Assembly (NCBI GenBank): GCA_020851015.1
Contig: JADZDN010000285.1
Location: 1 to 13,854, forward strand
Direction of reading: 5' to 3'
Length of the DNA: 13,854 bases
Source of the DNA: Alphaproteobacteria bacterium
Lineage (GTDB): Bacteria > Pseudomonadota > Alphaproteobacteria > JAEULC01
Shown: positions 7,439 to 13,854 of the stretch, one piece after another
How the letters are laid out: each line of letters starts with the position of its first letter
Numbering within the stretch: position 1 is the first letter of the stretch
Notes under the pieces: model-generated
The model's input: the letters and a program-made list of their open reading frames with translations, nothing else
What the model was told of the DNA's origin: nothing
Database searches by the model: none
Made by a program: the position numbers and the translations under genes

Positions 7439-8433
7439 CCGAATTGCTGCGCGTCGCGGGTTTGACCAAGCACTTCCCCGTGGGCCAGGGCGGCCCGTTC
7501 GGCACGGGACGCGCGCTGCTGCGCGCGGTCGACGACGTCGGCTTCGGCGTCGCTGCCGGCAAGACGCTGGGCCTGGTCGGCGAATCGGGCTGCGGCAAGT
7601 CGACTGTCGGGCGCATGTTGCTGCGCCTGATCGAGCCGACGGCGGGGCGCATCGAGTTCGAGGGCGAGAACCTGATGGAGCTGCCGCCCGAGTCGATGCG
7701 CGCGCGTCGGCGCCACATGCAGATCGTCTTCCAGGATCCCTATGGCGCGTTGAACCCGCGCATGACCGTCGAGGACATCATCAAGGAGCCGATCGAGATC
7801 CACCGCACGCTGGGCGGGCGCGAGGCGCGCAACCGCGTGCTGGAGCTGCTCGAGCGCGTCGGGCTGGTTGCGGAGCACGCGCGGCGTTACCCGCACGAAT
7901 TCTCCGGCGGCCAGCGCCAGCGGATCGGCATCGCCCGGGCGCTCGCGCTCAACCCGCGTTTCATCGTCTGCGACGAGCCCGTCTCGGCGCTGGACGTGTC
8001 GATCCAGGCGCAGATCGTAAATCTGCTGCAGGACCTGCAGGCGGACCTGGGGCTGACCTACCTGTTCATCGCCCACGATCTCGGCGTGGTGAAGCACATC
8101 TCCGACCGCGTGGCGGTCATGTATCTCGGCAAGATCGTGGAGATCGGCGACAAGCGCACGCTCTATGCCGAGCCGATGCACCCCTACACCCAGGCGCTGA
8201 TCTCAGCAGTGCCCGAGGCCAAGCCGCGTACCAGCCGCCGCAAGGCGGCGATCACCGGCGAAATCCCCTCCGCGCTCAATCCGCCCAGGGGCTGCCGCTT
8301 CCACACGCGCTGCCCCAAGGTGATGCCGGCCTGCCGCGAGATCGAACCGCAGGCGACCGAGCCGAAACCCGGCCACCTTGTCGCTTGCCACCTCTACCCC
8401 CAGGAAGGCCCGGTTCCGACCCCGGCCGCCTGA
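7435..8433 (+). CDS. Peptide-type ABC importer ATP-binding subunit, DppF/OppF-like
   Basis: This gene encodes 332 residues from ATG 7435, overlapping the DppD-like stop by four bases. Motifs are complete: Walker A GESGCGKS (49-56, the Cys is usual for DppF/OppF), Q-loop [12 protein letters not shown] (Gln100), signature FSGGQRQR (156-163), Walker B FIVCDEP (Asp180, Glu181), D-loop SALD, and switch His214 in IAHD. A linker before Walker A ([17 protein letters not shown]) and [13 protein letters not shown] after the core are typical of the F-type subunit. The C-terminal region has GCRFHTRCP, with further Cys residues, as in the oligo_HPY domain. This is the second ATPase and completes the five-part importer. 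The frame extends upstream into the previous gene, but that part is a shadow. Confidence 0.95.
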   Translation: MTELLRVAGLTKHFPVGQGGPFGTGRALLRAVDDVGFGVAAGKTLGLVGESGCGKSTVGRMLLRLIEPTAGRIEFEGENLMELPPESMRARRRHMQIVFQDPYGALNPRMTVEDIIKEPIEIHRTLGGREARNRVLELLERVGLVAEHARRYPHEFSGGQRQRIGIARALALNPRFIVCDEPVSALDVSIQAQIVNLLQDLQADLGLTYLFIAHDLGVVKHISDRVAVMYLGKIVEIGDKRTLYAEPMHPYTQALISAVPEAKPRTSRRKAAITGEIPSALNPPRGCRFHTRCPKVMPACREIEPQATEPKPGHLVACHLYPQEGPVPTPAA

Positions 8434-8486
8434 GGTACTTTCCCTCCATCCACCCGCGTCGAATCAACGAAAGAGGATCCATCCCG

Positions 8487-9110
8487 ATGGCAGACTTGAA
8501 AATTCATGGCATCGCCAAGTCGCGTGCAATTCGCAACCTCTGGTTGGCCGAGGAGCTGGGCGTGCCCTACGACCATGTGAAGGTCGGCTGGGTCGACGGC
8601 GGAACGAAGAAGCCCGAGTTCCTGGCGATCAATCCCAATGCCAGCGTGCCGGCGCTCGAGGACGGCAAGCTGAAGCTGTTCGAATCCCTGGCGATCAATC
8701 TCTACCTGGCCAAGAAGCACGGCAAAGGTCTCTACCCGTCCAGCCTGGAGGACGAGGCGCGGGCATGGCAATGGACGCTGTGGGTGGCGACCGAAGTCGA
8801 GCGTCACATCGGCGCCTATGGCATGCACACCTGGGGCTACGCGCCGGAAAAGCGCGACGCCAAGGTCGCCGCCGATGCGCGCAAGGCGCTGGACAAGCCG
8901 ATGGCCGTCCTCGACCAACATCTCGGCAGGCAACCCTACCTGCTTGGCCAAAACTTCACTGTCGCCGATCTCAATATCGCCGGCGTGTTCTTCTCGCCCT
9001 ACGTGATGAAGTTCGATTTCAGCCCATGGCCGAACGTGAAGGCCTGGGTCGACCGCTGCTTCGGCCGCAAGGCCGCGCAGAAGACGATGGAGATCCGCGC
9101 GGCGTCGTAG
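8487..9110 (+). CDS. Glutathione S-transferase family protein
   Basis: This gene encodes 207 residues, normal for a cytosolic GST. The N-terminal thioredoxin-like domain (about 1-80) has the candidate catalytic Ser12 in AKSRAIRN, the NPNASVPAL stretch with the cis-proline of GSTs (residues 49-57), and the glutathione-contacting FESLAINLYLA (Glu67, Ser68). The helical C-terminal domain contains PYLLGQNFTVADLNIAG, the usual N-capping-box region with Asp in TVAD. ATG 8487 is supported by AGAGGA ten bases upstream. It lies 53 bases after the last ABC gene on the same strand, so co-transcription is likely. GSTs conjugate or exchange glutathione on electrophiles, and some open or reduce intermediates in catabolic operons; the role here is unknown. 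Its presence hints that the imported compound, or a product of it, is electrophilic or that the ligand may be glutathione-related. Confidence 0.9.
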   Translation: MADLKIHGIAKSRAIRNLWLAEELGVPYDHVKVGWVDGGTKKPEFLAINPNASVPALEDGKLKLFESLAINLYLAKKHGKGLYPSSLEDEARAWQWTLWVATEVERHIGAYGMHTWGYAPEKRDAKVAADARKALDKPMAVLDQHLGRQPYLLGQNFTVADLNIAGVFFSPYVMKFDFSPWPNVKAWVDRCFGRKAAQKTMEIRAAS

Positions 9111-9114
9111 CGCC

Positions 9115-9173
9115 TGGGTTTCGTCGTGCTTCGAGACGCCCGCTGCGCGGGCTCCTCGGCATGACGAAACCCA
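9115..9173 (+). repeat. Palindromic intergenic element, copy 1 (REP-like), possible terminator
   Basis: The arms TGGGTTTCGTC (9115-9125) and GACGAAACCCA (9163-9173) are perfect complements. They extend inward through a G-T wobble and TGC/GCA. Inside, CGAG pairs with CTCG and GCCCGC (9138-9143) pairs with GCGGGC (9147-9152) around a TGC loop. It begins four bases after the GST stop and could end transcription of the importer operon. There is no T-run, so factor-independent termination is not certain. The core, TTCGAGACGCCCGC with GCGGGCTCCTCG, matches a repeat type I recall as abundant in alphaproteobacterial genomes. Confidence 0.7.
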
Positions 9174-9183
9174 AATAGCCGCG

Positions 9184-9222
9184 TCATGGCGAGGAGGGCC
9201 GCAGGCCCTTCTCGAGCCATGA
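9184..9222 (-). repeat. Palindromic intergenic element, copy 2 (REP-like), inverted relative to copy 1
   Basis: TCATGGC (9184-9190) pairs with GCCATGA (9216-9222). After a two-base bulge, GAGGAGGGCC (9191-9200) pairs with GGCCCTTCTC (9204-9213) around a GCA loop. Read on the minus strand it has the same design as copy 1, including the asymmetric TCGAGA / CTCCTCG internal part and flanking CATG. It lies just after the stop of the leftward FAD oxidoreductase gene and could act as its terminator. Confidence 0.7.
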
Positions 9223-9230
9223 GGGGCGCG

Positions 9231-10535
9231 TCACCCCGCGCGGCGGTCCAGCCAGTCCTGCAAGCGGTAGGCCGTGCCGACCAGCGGCAGGAACCAGGGC
9301 TTGCCGCCGTAGAGCGGCAGGGTCGGAAAGCCCAGCCCCTCGAAGGCCGAGGGGCGGTTGGCGCGGCCGGCGATCTTCAGCGCGGTGCGATGGCCGAGAT
9401 AGCTCGCCATCGCAACCCCGCTGCCCTGGCAGCCCGCCGCGTAGTGCACGCCGTCCTCGACCGCGATATGCGGGGTGAAGTCGAAGGTGAAGGCGACGTT
9501 GCCCGTCCAGGCATGGGTGATCCGGACGTCCTGCAGCTCGGGCCAGATCGCGCACATGAAGCGGTGCAGGATCGGCGCCGCCATGCGTGGCGTCACGGCC
9601 CGGAAGCTGGCGCGGCCACCGAACAGGATGCGGTTGCTGTCGGGCGCGGCGCGGTAGTAGTGCAGCACGCGGTTGGTGTCCGACAGCATCCGACCGTTCG
9701 GGATCAGCCGCTTGATCGTCTCCGGCGGCAGCTCCTCGGTCGCGATGATGTAGCTGGCGACCGGAATCAGGCGCCGGCGCAGCCAGGGCGCGGCACCGTC
9801 CGTATAGCCGTTGGTCGCCACCATGACCTCGCGCGCCTTAATCTGGCCGCGCGCCGTGCGCACGACGAAACCGCCCGAGCCGCGCGTGACGGCCTCGACC
9901 CGCGTGCCATCCGCAACCGCCGCGCCCGCGCGGCGCGCGGCAGCGGCCAGCCCCTGGTGGTAGAGCGCTGGGTGCAATCCGCCCGTCGCGTCCGCCACCA
10001 TGCCGCCGGCATAGTAGTCGGTTCCGATCTGCTCGCGCTGGCGGTCGCGCGGCAGCCGGTAGGCGTCGAGCCCGGTCAGCGTCTTCAGCGCTTCGGCGCG
10101 CGCCTCCATGGCATCGTAGGCCTTCGTGCAATGCGCGCCGACGAACCGCCCGTGACGCTTGTAGTGGCACTGGATCCCCTCGCGCGCGATCAGGTTCTCC
10201 AGGAAGCCGAGCGAACCGGCCGCCTCCTCCAGCACGCCGGCCGCCTTCTCTTCGCCGAACTTGCGGGCGAGATCGGCAGCAGCCAGCTTCAACCCGCCTG
10301 AAACCATGCCGCCATTGCGCGAGCTGGCGCCGAAGCCGATGCGCTCGGCCTCCAGCACCAGCACATCGGTGCCGTGCCGGCGCAGCTCCAGCGCCGCCGA
10401 AAGGCCGCAATAGCCGCCGCCCACGATCGCCACGTCGACCTCCCAGGGCAGGTCCTTGCGCGTCGTGTCCGGCGGCGGCGCGGCCTCCCACCAGTACGGC
10501 GTCTCCTTGAAACCGGGGGCGAACAGTTCGCTCAT
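9231..10535 (-). CDS. DAO-type FAD-dependent amine/amino-acid oxidoreductase (PuuB/OrdL-like)
   Basis: This gene encodes 434 residues. The Rossmann FAD-binding motif VAIVGGGYCGLSAALELRRHG lies at about 35-55 and ends in the acidic LEAE that holds the ribose. It is followed by GFGASSRNGGMVSGG, the typical second flavin contact of this branch (gamma-glutamylputrescine oxidase, OrdL and relatives). The N-terminal YWWEAAPPP segment is also usual there. Near the C-terminus, FTFDFTPHI and YAAGCQGSGVAMASYLGH form the flavin-closing region. ATG 10535 is chosen because GGAG sits nine bases upstream; the frame is open for another 36 codons but they look non-coding. Members oxidise secondary or primary amines to imines/aldehydes with release of H2O2 or electrons. 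It sits downstream of a GntR gene on the same strand, so it may be co-regulated. Substrate unknown. Confidence 0.92.
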   Translation of the reverse strand: MSELFAPGFKETPYWWEAAPPPDTTRKDLPWEVDVAIVGGGYCGLSAALELRRHGTDVLVLEAERIGFGASSRNGGMVSGGLKLAAADLARKFGEEKAAGVLEEAAGSLGFLENLIAREGIQCHYKRHGRFVGAHCTKAYDAMEARAEALKTLTGLDAYRLPRDRQREQIGTDYYAGGMVADATGGLHPALYHQGLAAAARRAGAAVADGTRVEAVTRGSGGFVVRTARGQIKAREVMVATNGYTDGAAPWLRRRLIPVASYIIATEELPPETIKRLIPNGRMLSDTNRVLHYYRAAPDSNRILFGGRASFRAVTPRMAAPILHRFMCAIWPELQDVRITHAWTGNVAFTFDFTPHIAVEDGVHYAAGCQGSGVAMASYLGHRTALKIAGRANRPSAFEGLGFPTLPLYGGKPWFLPLVGTAYRLQDWLDRRAG

Positions 10536-10766
10536 CGCATCGATCTCCGTGTGGCGCCCGCGTTCGGCGGCAGATCCCCAGGCGCGCCGATCCATAGCAT
10601 TGGCGCGCGCCGAAAGGCGAGGCTCAGTGTCGTCGCGCACCAAGGATCGAATCGCGATACGTCGTCAGTACTCGGCCCATGCCATTGCGACGGCTTGTCG
10701 CCGCCGGCCCAGACTCGAACGCCGCGATCGCCCCGTCGGCGAGCCGCACGCAGAACCGCAGCGGCC

Positions 10767-11552
10767 TCACGTCACCTCGTTCACGTAGCAGTGCCGCATC
10801 GTCTGGGCACGGTGGCAACTCAAGATCGTGGGCGTGCCCGCCTGGTCGTAGGACAGCTCGTCCATCACCAGCAGCGCGGCCGGCGGCTTCAGCTTCAGCA
10901 CCTCCAGGTCCCTGGCATCCGCCAGCTCCGCCGTGATCCGCTCGCGCACCGCCGAGATCCGGATTCCATATCGCTCCAGCAGATGAAGATAGACCAGCTC
11001 AGGCACTTCACGCGCTGCCGTCGGAAAGCCGGGAACGCGGTCAGCGGCTACCGTCATCAGGTCGTGCATGACCGGAATACCGTCGACGCTGCGGACACGG
11101 CGCAGGCGGATGACTGGACTGCGGGGCGCAAGGCCCAGCCGCCGGCGCTCGACCGCCGTGGATGGCGCCCGTTCGACGCGGATGACGCGGGCGGTCGAGC
11201 GCACCAGCGATCCGTCCAGGTCGTGCAGGCGGAAGTACTGGAAGAACGAGCGCAGGCTGTGATGCGGCCGGCGCCCGGTCACCACCGTGCCCGTCTTGCG
11301 CCGGCGCGTGAGCAACCCCTCCGCGGTCAGCTCCGCCAGGGCGCGCCGGACCGTGCCGACGGCAACGCCAAAACCCCGCGCCAACGCGACCTCGCCGGGC
11401 AGCACCGTGCCGGGCAGCCACCGCCCAAGCAGGATTTCCTCCGAGAGATGCCGCTTGACGGTTTCGTAGAGCGGGACATCGGCGGACCCGCGGTGCAACG
11501 GCCGGATGGCAACCTGGCGGATCGGATTTCGAGGCGTCGGTTCAAATACCAT
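10767..11552 (-). CDS. GntR-family transcriptional regulator, HutC/UTRA type
   Basis: The gene gives 261 residues from ATG 11552 (265 from an alternative GTG at 11564; neither has a strong ribosome site). The N-terminal winged helix-turn-helix is clear, counted from the GTG: PLYETVKRHLSEEILLGRWLPGTVLPGEVALARGFGVAVGTVRRALAELTAEGLL in outline, residues 31-85, then the wing RRRKTGTVV. The rest (about 105-260) is a UTRA ligand-binding domain: PVIRLRRVRSVDGIPVMHDLM, LLERYGIRI, ERITAELADARDLEVLKL and PALLVMDELSYDQAGTP-like segments. Such regulators usually repress a neighbouring catabolic operon until a small molecule binds. It is divergent from the M20/binding-protein operon and shares a short promoter region with an inverted repeat, so autoregulation and control of that operon are likely. 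The leftward FAD gene lies 231 bases downstream. Confidence 0.92.
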   Translation of the reverse strand: MVFEPTPRNPIRQVAIRPLHRGSADVPLYETVKRHLSEEILLGRWLPGTVLPGEVALARGFGVAVGTVRRALAELTAEGLLTRRRKTGTVVTGRRPHHSLRSFFQYFRLHDLDGSLVRSTARVIRVERAPSTAVERRRLGLAPRSPVIRLRRVRSVDGIPVMHDLMTVAADRVPGFPTAAREVPELVYLHLLERYGIRISAVRERITAELADARDLEVLKLKPPAALLVMDELSYDQAGTPTILSCHRAQTMRHCYVNEVT

Positions 11553-11553
11553 G

Positions 11554-11583
11554 TTGACAGGCACCCGCTGCCGCGCCTTTATT
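11554..11583 (+). promoter_or_regulatory. Candidate sigma70-type promoter of the M20 peptidase/binding-protein operon
   Basis: A consensus -35 box TTGACA (11554-11559) is followed after 18 bases by TTTATT (11578-11583, four of six consensus bases). Transcription would begin near 11590, about 38 bases before the GTG start. TATAGT at 11588-11593 is a better -10 but has no matching -35 at a usual distance. Confidence 0.4.
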
Positions 11584-11586
11584 TCT

Positions 11587-11599
11587 TTATAGTTTATAA
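11587..11599. promoter_or_regulatory. Candidate operator: perfect inverted repeat TTATA-gtt-TATAA
   Basis: Five-base arms with a three-base centre form a perfect palindrome in an AT-rich island inside otherwise GC-rich sequence. It lies between the divergent GntR and M20 genes, over the predicted start region of the plus-strand transcript and over TATAAA boxes usable on the minus strand. A GntR/HutC dimer bound here could silence both directions. This is inferred from position and symmetry only. Confidence 0.4.
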
Positions 11600-11627
11600 C
11601 AATGCTGCAGGCAGAGGAAGCGGGCCC

Positions 11628-12974
11628 GTGACCACCGCCCTATCCGCCGACCAGCTGTCCGTTGCGCAGGAGCTAGTTGCCGGCGACGAGAAGGCGATCG
11701 TCGCCGATCTCGCGCGCCTGATCGCGACCGATACGTCGTTCCCGCCGGGGGAAGGGTATGGCGCCTTCGCCGACCTGATGGAAAAGATGCTGGCGCCGTT
11801 CGGCTTCGGTTTCCGCCGCGTGTCGGTGCCGAAGGCATTGTGGTTCGCCGGCACGGGAAGTGGCGACGGCGAGCGCATCAATCTGATCGCCGAGCGCCCG
11901 CACGCGACCAAGGAAATCTGCAGCCTCTACTATCACGTCGACACCGTGCCGCCCGGCGCGGGCTGGACGCGCCCGGCGCTGGAATTGACGCGCGATGGCC
12001 GGCGCCTGTATGGCCGCGGCACCGCCGACATGAAGGGCACGATCGCGTCCACCCTGGCTGCGCTGCGCGCGATCAAGCGCAGCGGCATGGCGCTGCGCTT
12101 CGATCCGATGCTGCTGTTCTGCACGGACGAGGAGGGCGGGCTCTATCCCGGCGTGCGCTACCTCGCCGAGCAGAAGATGCTGAAGGGTCACCTGCTCAAC
12201 TTCAACGGGGGTGCCGCGCCGCGCATCTGGGCCGGCTGCTTCGGCAGCATCGACCTGATGATCCGCGTCTGCAGCCGCGGCGGGCATTCGGGCGATCCGG
12301 GCGGCGGCGTCAACGCGCTGGAAGAGGCTATTCCCCTGCTGCAGGCGCTCCAGGTATTGAAGCGCCAGGTCCAGACCCGGCAATCGGCCATGCCCGCGCC
12401 GCCGCACTACGAAGGGCGACCGCTGACGGCCCTGCTGACGATCGCCGCGGCGTCGGGCGGCCAGAAGGGGTCTTCCCTGCCCACGCGCTTCGACATCCTG
12501 GTCAACCGGCGCTACGCTCCCGAGGAGGATTTCGCGACCGTGTGTGCCGAACTCGAGGGGACGATCGCCGCGGCCATGAAGGGGTCGCGCGCGACCAAGG
12601 TCGAGACGCGAATGAGCGGCCATCTGGCGCCCGTTTCCGACCCGACCGGGCCACACTGGCCGCGCTGGCAGGCGGCGCTTGCCCGGGGCTTCGGGTTCGA
12701 GCCGGCCAGCTTCCGGGCCTGGGGATCCTCGACGAGTTCGGACATGGGCTGGGTGCAACGCGCGGGCGTGAAGGAGATACTGCTGGGCGGCTTGACCCGG
12801 CCGGGCTGCAACGCGCATGCGCCGGACGAGTTCACGACGCTTGACGATGTGATGGCGCTGGCCCAGTCGATCCTTCTTTACCTCAGCAGCGATTTCAACC
12901 CGGCAATGCCGCCGGCAACGCGCGCCCCCGCGCCCAAACTTCCCCCCACGCCCAAACTTCAAGGGAGAGCCTGA
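11628..12974 (+). CDS. M20-family metallopeptidase/deacylase (ArgE/DapE/ACY1 type)
   Basis: This gene encodes 448 residues from GTG 11628, with AGAGGA nine bases upstream. Zinc-site motifs of the family are seen: YHVDTVPPG (His103, Asp105), GRGTADMKG (Asp134), CTDEEGG (Glu168/Glu169) and the late NAHAPDEF, whose His is the last ligand. The dimerisation (lid) domain starts near CSRGGHSGDPGGGVNALEEAIPLL (His220). The usual acidic ligand of the GEP[ST] motif after the first half of the catalytic domain is replaced by FNGGAAP (about 192-198), which is odd. Family members hydrolyse amide bonds of N-acyl amino acids, dipeptides or succinylated amines in the cytoplasm. The C-terminal tail is Pro/Ala rich and contains a short duplication. 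It overlaps the next binding-protein gene by one base (TGATG), so the hydrolase and receptor are made together and probably act on the same class of ligand. Confidence 0.92.
   Translation: MTTALSADQLSVAQELVAGDEKAIVADLARLIATDTSFPPGEGYGAFADLMEKMLAPFGFGFRRVSVPKALWFAGTGSGDGERINLIAERPHATKEICSLYYHVDTVPPGAGWTRPALELTRDGRRLYGRGTADMKGTIASTLAALRAIKRSGMALRFDPMLLFCTDEEGGLYPGVRYLAEQKMLKGHLLNFNGGAAPRIWAGCFGSIDLMIRVCSRGGHSGDPGGGVNALEEAIPLLQALQVLKRQVQTRQSAMPAPPHYEGRPLTALLTIAAASGGQKGSSLPTRFDILVNRRYAPEEDFATVCAELEGTIAAAMKGSRATKVETRMSGHLAPVSDPTGPHWPRWQAALARGFGFEPASFRAWGSSTSSDMGWVQRAGVKEILLGGLTRPGCNAHAPDEFTTLDDVMALAQSILLYLSSDFNPAMPPATRAPAPKLPPTPKLQGRA
12931..12960 (+). repeat. Two 12-bp direct repeats in the M20 gene tail
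   Basis: CGCCCAAACTTC occurs at 12931-12942 and again at 12949-12960, 18 bases apart. The unit is in frame, giving PKLPPT then PKLQGR at the C-terminus, outside the catalytic fold. It looks like a small tandem duplication. Confidence 0.7.
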
Positions 12975-13854
12975 TGACCCCGATCCTTGCCCTGGACCGC
13001 CGCCGGTTCCTTGCCGGCGCATCGGCGCTCGGCGGCCTGGCGCTGTCGCACCGCCCCCTGCTGGCGCAGGCGCAGAAGCGCGGTGGCACGCTGCGCATGA
13101 GCGTGGACCAGGCGGTCGCCAAGCTGAATCCGCTCCTGACGCGCGTGAATCCCGAGTACCTGGTGGCGGAATTGCTGTACAGCAGTTTGACCCGCTTGGG
13201 ACTGGACATGGCGCCGGTGCCCGATCTGGCCGAAGCCTGGAATGCATCGACCGACCTGACCGAGTGGACTTTCAAGCTGCGCCGCGGCTTGACGTTCCAC
13301 GACGGGTCGCCCTGTGCCGCGGCGGACGTGGTCGCGACGTTCGAGGCGATCATGGATGCCAAGACGGCCTCGCCCGCGCGACAGAATGTCGGCCCGATCG
13401 AAAAAGTCACGGCGGCCGACGATACGACCGTGGTCTTCAAGCTGAGCGCGCCCTATGCCGACCTGCCGGTGGCGTTGGCCTACACCAACGCCAAGATCGT
13501 GCCCGCCGCGGTGATCAAGGCGGGCCTGGCGCGCTTGGATCGCGAGGCGGTCGGCACCGGGCCCTTCAAACTGGTTTCGTTCGAGCCCGAACGCCTGATC
13601 GTGGTCGAGCGCAATGCCGCCTTCTACGACAAGGAGCGCCCCTATCTGGACCGGGTGCAGGTGGTGGTCTATCCCGACCCCACCGCCGAGGTATCGGCGC
13701 TGATCGCCGGCGACACCGACCTGATGTTGAACACCCTGCCGACCGAGTTCGGCCGGCTGCAGAAGGCGTCCGGCGTCAAGGCGCTGCGCACGCCGTCGGG
13801 CCAGTTCTGCAACATCAATTTCGGCTGCGACAAGCCGCCCTTCGGCGACCCGCG
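12974..13854 (+). CDS. Second family-5 ABC substrate-binding protein, Tat-exported, partial
   Basis: The gene starts at ATG 12974, one base into the M20 stop, with GGGAGAG just upstream. It is open to the right edge, giving 293 residues of a protein that is usually about 500-530. The N-terminus DRRRFLAGASALGGLAL is a twin-arginine signal, and AQA at 31-33 is a likely cleavage site. SBP_bac_5 landmarks follow: KRGGTLRMSVDQAVAKLNPLL, YSSLTRLG, WTFKLRRGLTFHDGSP, ADVVATFEAI, VGTGPFKLVSFEPERL, and the block up to VYPDPTAEVSALIAGDTDLM. It is a receptor for peptide-like or amide ligands, different from the Sec-type receptor at 3030. The permease and ATPase genes of a second importer would be expected beyond the right edge. 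Co-translation with the M20 hydrolase suggests the ligand is cleaved by it. Confidence 0.93.
   Translation, partial: MTPILALDRRRFLAGASALGGLALSHRPLLAQAQKRGGTLRMSVDQAVAKLNPLLTRVNPEYLVAELLYSSLTRLGLDMAPVPDLAEAWNASTDLTEWTFKLRRGLTFHDGSPCAAADVVATFEAIMDAKTASPARQNVGPIEKVTAADDTTVVFKLSAPYADLPVALAYTNAKIVPAAVIKAGLARLDREAVGTGPFKLVSFEPERLIVVERNAAFYDKERPYLDRVQVVVYPDPTAEVSALIAGDTDLMLNTLPTEFGRLQKASGVKALRTPSGQFCNINFGCDKPPFGDP

Noticed and set aside
8434..8486. Search for a terminator between the last ATPase and the GST gene
   Set aside because: No stable hairpin or T-run is visible in these 53 bases, so co-transcription is the simpler reading.
10374..11627. Upstream extension of the M20 frame to 10374 (866 codons in total)
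   Set aside because: It runs antisense through the regulator gene; the GTG at 11628 with AGAGGA gives a normal-length M20 protein.

Overview
The window is a GC-rich bacterial chromosome segment with dense, overlapping genes, several GTG/TTG starts and strong GGAGG-type ribosome sites. Together with a pair of palindromic intergenic repeats of a type I recall as common in Rhizobiales- and Rhodospirillales-like genomes, this suggests an alphaproteobacterium. I cannot name the genus. There are no RNA genes, CRISPR arrays or insertion sequences that I can see.

Layout. (1) 1-2556, minus strand: a tightly coupled trio transcribed leftward, consisting of an LDH2-type NAD(P)-dependent 2-hydroxyacid dehydrogenase, a small protein resembling the N,N-dimethylformamidase (DMFase) alpha subunit, and a DMFase beta (large) subunit-like protein that runs off the left edge. 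(2) 2557-3029: a 473-base gap between divergent operons, with possible leader ORFs or a gene remnant. (3) 3030-9110, plus strand: a complete five-gene ABC importer of the dipeptide/oligopeptide (Dpp/Opp/Gsi) type (binding protein, two permeases, two ATPases), joined by overlaps, then a glutathione S-transferase-like gene. (4) 9111-9230: a convergent gap filled by two related palindromes in opposite orientation. (5) 9231-11552, minus strand: a DAO-type FAD amine oxidoreductase (PuuB/OrdL-like) preceded by a GntR/HutC-type regulator. (6) 11628-13854, plus strand: an M20 metallopeptidase/deacylase coupled to a second family-5 binding protein, with a Tat-type signal, that runs off the right edge. 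The regulator and the M20 gene are divergent and share a 63-75 base promoter region with a perfect AT-rich inverted repeat.

How the genes may work together (inference). The importers would bring in peptide-like or amide compounds. The DMFase-like pair and the M20 enzyme are both C-N (amide) hydrolases, the FAD enzyme would oxidise amines, and the LDH2 enzyme would oxidise or reduce a 2-hydroxy/2-oxo acid. The locus therefore looks like an uptake and catabolic region for N-substituted amides, acylated amino acids or modified peptides. The substrate cannot be read from the sequence. The most distinctive elements are the DMFase-like alpha/beta pair coupled to a hydroxyacid dehydrogenase, the M20 enzyme lacking an expected metal-ligand motif, and the REP/BIME-like repeat pair.
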